Assembly: GCA_963807155.1 (NCBI GenBank)
Contig: CAWEAZ010000021.1
Coordinates: forward strand, 118,653-182,652
Reading direction: 5' to 3'
DNA length: 64,000 bases
Source: JACCZX01 sp963807155
GTDB taxonomy: Bacteria; Pseudomonadota; Gammaproteobacteria; Burkholderiales; Burkholderiaceae_F
Under the pieces are notes generated by a model. That model worked only from the letters and a program-made list of their open reading frames with translations. It was not told the DNA's origin and did not search any database. Shown one piece after another: positions 60,767-64,000 of the stretch; the stretch's first letter is position 1; the number at the start of each line of letters is the position of its first letter. A program made the translations under genes and the position numbers.

Positions 60767-61147
60767 ATGCTTTCCCAATCGCAAGTTACCTGCATGTTGC
60801 CGGTCAAGGATTTGTCTCGCGCCCGGAGCTTCTACGAGGAACGGCTTGGCCTCGAGCCGGACGGATTGCGGCCCGACGGCAAGTTCATCTATCGCTGCGG
60901 CGGCACCGAGGTGGCGTTGTTTCCGAAGGCCGAAGGAACGAAGGCCGAGCACACCGCGCTGAGTTTCAAGGTCGACAGCATCAGCGACGCCATAACCACG
61001 CTGAAGGCGCGCGGCGTCAAGTTTGCCGATTACGACTTTCCGGGATTCAAAACGATCGACCATGTCTGCGTGCTGGGCTCGGAGAAAGCAGCATGGTTCG
61101 AAGACACCGAGGGCAACATCCTGTGCCTGCACGAGGACGTTGGCTGA
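60767..61147 (+). CDS. VOC (glyoxalase/dioxygenase superfamily) protein
   Basis: 126 residues, ATG at 60767 with GAGGAGCGCAG upstream. Paired beta-alpha-beta modules: VTCMLPVKDLSRARSFYEER, LGLEPDG, FIYRCGGTEVALFPK and HTALSFKVDSISDAITTLKA, FEDTEGNILCLHED (terminal metal Glu in the EGN segment). Only weak metal-ligand conservation in the first half, so activity is uncertain. First gene of a probable operon with PPOX and cupin genes (one base to the next start). Confidence 0.9.
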   Translation: MLSQSQVTCMLPVKDLSRARSFYEERLGLEPDGLRPDGKFIYRCGGTEVALFPKAEGTKAEHTALSFKVDSISDAITTLKARGVKFADYDFPGFKTIDHVCVLGSEKAAWFEDTEGNILCLHEDVG

Positions 61148-61148
61148 A

Positions 61149-61775
61149 ATGATTGCGCCCGACGATGCGTATCACGCCGGAATGCGAGGGCTGCAGGATC
61201 GGTTCGACACGCGGCGCCTTGCCGACCGCCTGGTCGACAAACTGTCGCGCACAGAATTCACCGACGAAGATCGAGCGTTCGTCCAGAGTCGAACGTTGTT
61301 CTTCGTTGCAACCGCCGATCGCGACGGGCGGCCCGACTGCTCGTACAAGGGTGGTGCTGCGGGGTTCGTGCGAGTAACCGACGTCAATGAGCTCGCGTTT
61401 CCGAGCTACGACGGCAACGGGATGTTCCGCAGCCTCGGCAATGTGCTTGTGAACCCGGCGATCGCGCTGCTGTTTATCGACTTCGAGCAGCCGCGCCGTT
61501 TGCGCGTGAATGGAACAAGTTTTATCCAGTTCGACGATCCGCTGCTCGAGCAATTTGCCGGCGCACAGTTGATCGTGCGCGTGCGTGCGACACAAATTTT
61601 TCCGAATTGCCCGCGCTACATCCATCGAATGCAGACGGTGGAAGCGTCGGCCTACGTGCCACGCGCCGGCTACGTTCCGCCGGTGCCTGCGTGGAAGCGT
61701 TTCGAGGCATTCGCCGACGTGTTGCCAATGGGCGATCCGGCGCATGCCACATCACCCAAGGAGGACGACAGATGA
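61149..61775 (+). CDS. Pyridoxamine 5'-phosphate oxidase-family (split-barrel flavin) protein
   Basis: 208 residues, ATG at 61149. FMN-binding split barrel: FVQSRTLFFVATADRDGRPD, SYKGGAAGFVRV, LAFPSYDGNGMFRSLGNVLV and NPAIALLFIDFEQPRRLRVN. This is the PPOX-like family annotated as general stress or putative flavin oxidoreductases, not true PdxH. Overlaps the cupin start by four bases (ATGA). Confidence 0.9.
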   Translation: MIAPDDAYHAGMRGLQDRFDTRRLADRLVDKLSRTEFTDEDRAFVQSRTLFFVATADRDGRPDCSYKGGAAGFVRVTDVNELAFPSYDGNGMFRSLGNVLVNPAIALLFIDFEQPRRLRVNGTSFIQFDDPLLEQFAGAQLIVRVRATQIFPNCPRYIHRMQTVEASAYVPRAGYVPPVPAWKRFEAFADVLPMGDPAHATSPKEDDR

Positions 61776-62161
61776 ACCAGCCACATGCAGTTGAGCACGT
61801 CGAAGAAACAGCCGAGTGGAAAAATTTCTCGCAGCCCGACGAAGTACGCGAGTTTCCTCGCGGTCGCGTCGAACTCATCAGCATCGGCGGCGCTACCGTC
61901 GGCCGCGCGATATTCGAGCCAGGATGGCGCTGGTCGACTTCAGTGCAACCGATTGCGAAGACTCGAAGCTGCGACGCGCCACACTTTCAATATCACGTCG
62001 CCGGCGTGTTGCGCGTCAAGATGGATGATGGAACCGAGTTCGATTGTCGGCCTGGCGATGTTTCACTGCTGCCATCGGGTCACGATGCATGGGTGGTGGG
62101 CGATGAGCCGGCGATTGTTGTCGATTTTCAAGGAATGATCGACTACGCCAAGTCGCACTGA
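61772..62161 (+). CDS. Cupin-domain protein
   Basis: 129 residues from ATG at 61772 (GGAGGACGACAG upstream). Single cupin barrel: GRAIFEPGWRWSTSVQP and YHVAGVLRVKMDDGTEFDCR with GDVSLLPSGHDAWVVGDEPA. The usual G(x)5HxH start is modified (WRWS; HFQYHV), so metal binding is doubtful. Possibly a small-molecule sensor or isomerase; last gene of the VOC-PPOX-cupin set. Confidence 0.88.
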   Translation: MNQPHAVEHVEETAEWKNFSQPDEVREFPRGRVELISIGGATVGRAIFEPGWRWSTSVQPIAKTRSCDAPHFQYHVAGVLRVKMDDGTEFDCRPGDVSLLPSGHDAWVVGDEPAIVVDFQGMIDYAKSH

Positions 62162-62201
62162 TCGCTAAATCCACAGCTCTCGACGGCACGCGAGGCACGG
62201 C

Positions 62202-62207
62202 TATAAT
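62202..62207 (+). promoter_or_regulatory. -10 box of the tRNA-Ala/tRNA-Glu transcript
   Basis: TATAAT in GGCTATAATCCGCG, 15 bases before the tRNA-Ala 5' end, with a TCGACG -35-like element 16 bases upstream. The GC-rich stretch after it (CCGCGCC) resembles a stringent-control discriminator. Confidence 0.65.
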
Positions 62208-62222
62208 CCGCGCCTCGCGTGT

Positions 62223-62298
<76 letters not shown>

Positions 62299-62309
62299 CA
62301 CCGTTCTAA

Positions 62310-62385
62310 GTCCCCATCGTCTAGAGGCCTAGGACATCACCCTTTCACGGTGAGTACAGGGGTTCGAATCCCCTTGGGGACGCCA
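62310..62385 (+). tRNA. tRNA-Glu (TTC)
   Basis: 76 nucleotides including CCA. Acceptor GTCCCCA/TGGGGAC; anticodon stem TCACC/GGTGA around CTTTCAC, anticodon TTC; T arm AGGGG TTCGAAT CCCCT. Followed at 62390-62410 by ATCCCGA/TCGGGAT, a seven-pair hairpin that could end the transcript. The 3' end of tRNA-Glu is a common integration site, which fits the conjugation-gene relic starting just after it. Confidence 0.97.
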
Positions 62386-62410
62386 CCTTATCCCGACCTT
62401 CAATCGGGAT

Positions 62411-62757
62411 TTCGTAATCGTTATCGATCGTCTCCCCGGCGTTGATGTCGCGGGTTACGCTGGCTTGGAAGACGACGATGACTGGCATTGGCGGCGGATC
62501 CTCGCCGGCGCGGCACTATCGACGTTGCTAGGTGTCGGTGCCGAACTCGCTGCGCCGGAACGAGGTGGAGATGCTGGAGGCATCATCGTATCCACGCGCG
62601 AGAGTGCTCAAGAAACGATCAATGAAGTCGGCAAACAATAACGCGTCGCAATCTCGACGTGCAACCGACTTTGACGATTAGGCCGGGATTTCCGGTGCGA
62701 GTGATAGTCAGTCGGGATCTGACGTTGCGACCCTATCTACGAATCTGCGCTCTGTAG
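62411..62757 (+). pseudogene. trbI: trbI (VirB10-type conjugation protein) C-terminal fragment
   Basis: No usable start. The frame at about 62411-62641 reads IDRLPGVDVAGYAGLEDDDD then HWRRILAGAALSTLLGVGAE and STRESAQETINEVGKQ before TAA. In the next frame (62641-62757) it resumes TRRNLDVQPTLTIRPGFPVR and VIVSRDLTLRPYL before TAG. Both pieces are collinear with the C-terminal domain of TrbI, the VirB10-like channel protein of conjugative type IV secretion in integrative elements. The N-terminal two-thirds and every other tra/trb gene are missing. This is a decayed relic of an integrated element next to tRNA-Glu. Confidence 0.75.
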
Positions 62758-63314
62758 GGAAGTGTGCGCCGCCGCGCGGGTTCGTCGATGTCATCGGGAT
62801 CTGTCGCTCGAGGCGTGCGCGACGCGCAAGCTGTATGACAAGACAGGCGTGCGTTCTCCCGATCTTGAGCAGGTAGGAAGCTGAGGCGGCGCCAAGCGTG
62901 ATCCGCGCGGTTGGTCGATGACCTGCGTCTATTCGCGTTGATTTCCGCCGAAGGTTTCCAGCTTGCCACAGGCGCTCACGTCGAGGACGTCTCCTGGTGG
63001 ACCCATTCCTGACATTCGCGCTCCTCCAGACCGGACGTTCACTAGGGTGACGATGAATCGTCGAATTGGAAGTGAGTAAATGTCGCGCCTCAAATCCTGC
63101 AGCGGACAAGCACTTGCGGCGACGCAGCTCACAAATGCTAAGGTATCGACCGATACCATCGTCCAATAGATTCACCTCCACGCTTGCGCTGTAATCAGCG
63201 CGTTCTCTGTTCGCGAGTGAGCGAACTAGAGGAACGAGGGATGGGTTCTGCTTGCCAGGGCGCCGTCACAGCTATTTGTTCTAGTGAGATGGACACTTTC
63301 CACGTGGAGATGAC
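62758..63314. other. Non-coding or decayed region, 557 bp
   Basis: No convincing gene. Short frames exist on both strands (for example minus-strand 62929-63022, with MSGMGPPGDVLDVSACGKLE, and plus-strand with AEGFQLATGAHVEDVSWW) but none shows a family or ribosome site. A clean inverted repeat GGTATCG-AC-CGATACC lies at 63142-63157. The region follows the trbI relic and may be further mobile-element debris. Confidence 0.5.
63142..63157. repeat. Short perfect palindrome
   Basis: GGTATCG and CGATACC arms of seven bases with a two-base spacer (AC). This is a size usual for a dimeric regulator site. It lies about 160 bases upstream of the EF-hand gene; no other context supports a role. Confidence 0.4.
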
Positions 63315-63617
63315 ATGAAAAAAGCATGGCTTGCGATTCCGGCGTTAGCGTTATCCATGGGCTTAGCCAGCCCGGCTTTTGCTCAGGAAGAGATATTCCA
63401 CTTCGAGGACTTTTTCAAAATGGTCGACACGAACAAGGACGGCATGATGAGTCGGACTGAGTTTATGGAAGCAGCCGGCAGGCGCTATGACGCCAAAATG
63501 GCCAAGATGAAGAAAATGTCGGCCGAAGATGCCAAGACGATGATGAAGGGCGATTTGATGACGAAGCGTGGCGCCAAGACGTTTCTTGAAGATTGGAAGG
63601 TCTACAGCGGCTCATAG
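63315..63617 (+). CDS. Exported EF-hand protein
   Basis: 100 residues, ATG at 63315 with GTGGAGATGAC just upstream. Signal peptide MKKAWLAIPALALSMGLASP ending AFAQ. One canonical calcium loop, DTNKDGMMSRTE (about residues 38-49), with acids at positions 1, 5 and 12 and Asn at 3. The rest is Lys/Met-rich and helical (AKMAKMKKMSAEDAKTMMKG). Single EF-hands of this type often dimerise. Probably periplasmic calcium-binding protein; function unknown. It appears isolated from other genes. Confidence 0.85.
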   Translation: MKKAWLAIPALALSMGLASPAFAQEEIFHFEDFFKMVDTNKDGMMSRTEFMEAAGRRYDAKMAKMKKMSAEDAKTMMKGDLMTKRGAKTFLEDWKVYSGS

Positions 63618-63720
63618 CGCCTTTGGCCATTAAGGAAAGGGCATTAGCAGGCCCTTTCGAATCGAAGCGCGCCTCTCGCGCCGTTCACGCCGCTGCACAA
63701 GCTCTTGGCGCGCGTTCGCA

Positions 63721-63993
63721 TCAGCCGAACGTGAACGCAAAAGCCTCCACGCCTGAATCGAGGAACTCAATTTCGAATCGTCGATCCGTGATGGACTTCG
63801 GTTGGCGAATCAGCTGATACAGCCGCTGTTCGGTAACCGTTCCGTAGCCTTGCTTGTCAATGTCGACTCCAGGAGCAGCGAGTGGCGGCTTGCCGTCGTG
63901 GCCGTTCGCAAGTGTTGTGACGCGGATGTCGTTATCGCCCAAGTAGTCCGCGATACATTGCCGAACAGATGGATCGTCATCGACCGTGACCAC
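63721..63993 (-). pseudogene. Chimeric fragment: response-regulator receiver start joined to a DipZ/redoxin-like tail
   Basis: Open frame of at least 90 residues; GTG at 63993 is near the window end and the frame stays open to the edge, so the true start may be outside. Residues 1-34 (VVTVDDDPSVRQCIADYLGD, then NDIRVTTLANG) are the first strand and helix of an OmpR-type receiver. Residues about 35-90 (HDGKPPLAAPGVDIDKQG, GTVTEQRLYQLIRQPKSI, then FEIEFLDSGVEAFAFTFG) match the C-terminal part of DipZ-type thioredoxin/cytochrome-biogenesis proteins as I know them. The two parts belong to unrelated families, so this looks like a deletion join. Not an active receiver: the phospho-acceptor strand is missing. 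Confidence 0.55.
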
Positions 63994-64000
63994 GTGAGCG

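Overview
The window is about 64 kb of GC-rich (roughly 60-65 % by eye) bacterial chromosome. Its gene families and local gene orders suggest a betaproteobacterium, probably in or near Burkholderiales: the gloB / SAM-methyltransferase / rnhA block, a PEP-CTERM protein behind a sigma-54-type promoter, a REP-like hairpin element at the end of an ABC ATPase gene, and -10 boxes of the TAYAATC type. No 16S or other definitive taxonomic marker is present, so this is an inference.

Layout. 1-5095: 3' part of gcvP, then a winged-helix/ATPase regulator (-) and a divergent 55-residue membrane ORF. 5182-9186 (+): flavin amine oxidase, anchored HtrA-type protease, lipoprotein alpha/beta hydrolase and an SDR protein. 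20906-9286 (-): one very compact run, LolD-like ATPase, FtsX-type permease, AttH/CrtC-like lipocalin protein, MsbA-type exporter, thyA, folA, split B12-dependent acyl-CoA mutase (small, then large subunit), MeaB GTPase, YVTN beta-propeller. 20974-24392: ilvA, egtD (+) and egtB (-, convergent). 24491-29743: AsmA-like protein (+), selD-tlpA-transglutaminase operon (-), small secreted protein (+). 29770-33475 (-): hypothetical, fabI, mltD, gloB. 33486-34849 (+): methyltransferase and rnhA. 34910-48590 (+): RND adaptor and permease, then a giant autotransporter with about 30 Ig-like domains, 26 of them a 261-bp tandem array. 48651-50862: dnaQ (+) overlapping a convergent acyl-CoA synthetase (-). 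50956-56660: tRNA-Val, PEP-CTERM protein, divergent pyrophosphatase, GST, small membrane protein, DedA protein, lipid-binding-like secreted protein and partner. 57004-58539 (-): cytosolic C25 (gingipain-type) peptidase overlapping a 93-residue OB-fold-like partner, divergent from gltX. 60125-62161 (+): TetR, VOC, PPOX and cupin genes. 62223-64000: tRNA-Ala, tRNA-Glu, a decayed trbI fragment (conjugation relic), an EF-hand protein, and a receiver/DipZ-like chimeric fragment.

How genes work together. thyA-folA make dTMP and recycle folate. The mutase subunits plus MeaB form a complete B12 mutase module whose specificity residues do not look like methylmalonyl-CoA mutase. egtD and egtB are the two core ergothioneine enzymes. 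The RND adaptor and permease form an efflux pump lacking a local outer-membrane channel gene.

Sequence quality. At least a dozen single-copy genes, including normally essential ones (fabI, dnaQ, the MsbA-type exporter), carry one or more 1-2 base frame changes. The indels in the repeat array sit at codons that vary between units. I read these as consensus or assembly errors and annotate each such gene over its full extent. The most interesting biological points are the acyl-CoA mutase with altered substrate-pocket residues, the cytosolic C25 peptidase/OB-like pair, the 13.8-kb insertion that separates rnhA from dnaQ, the sigma-54 PEP-CTERM promoter, and the conjugation relic beside two tRNA genes.
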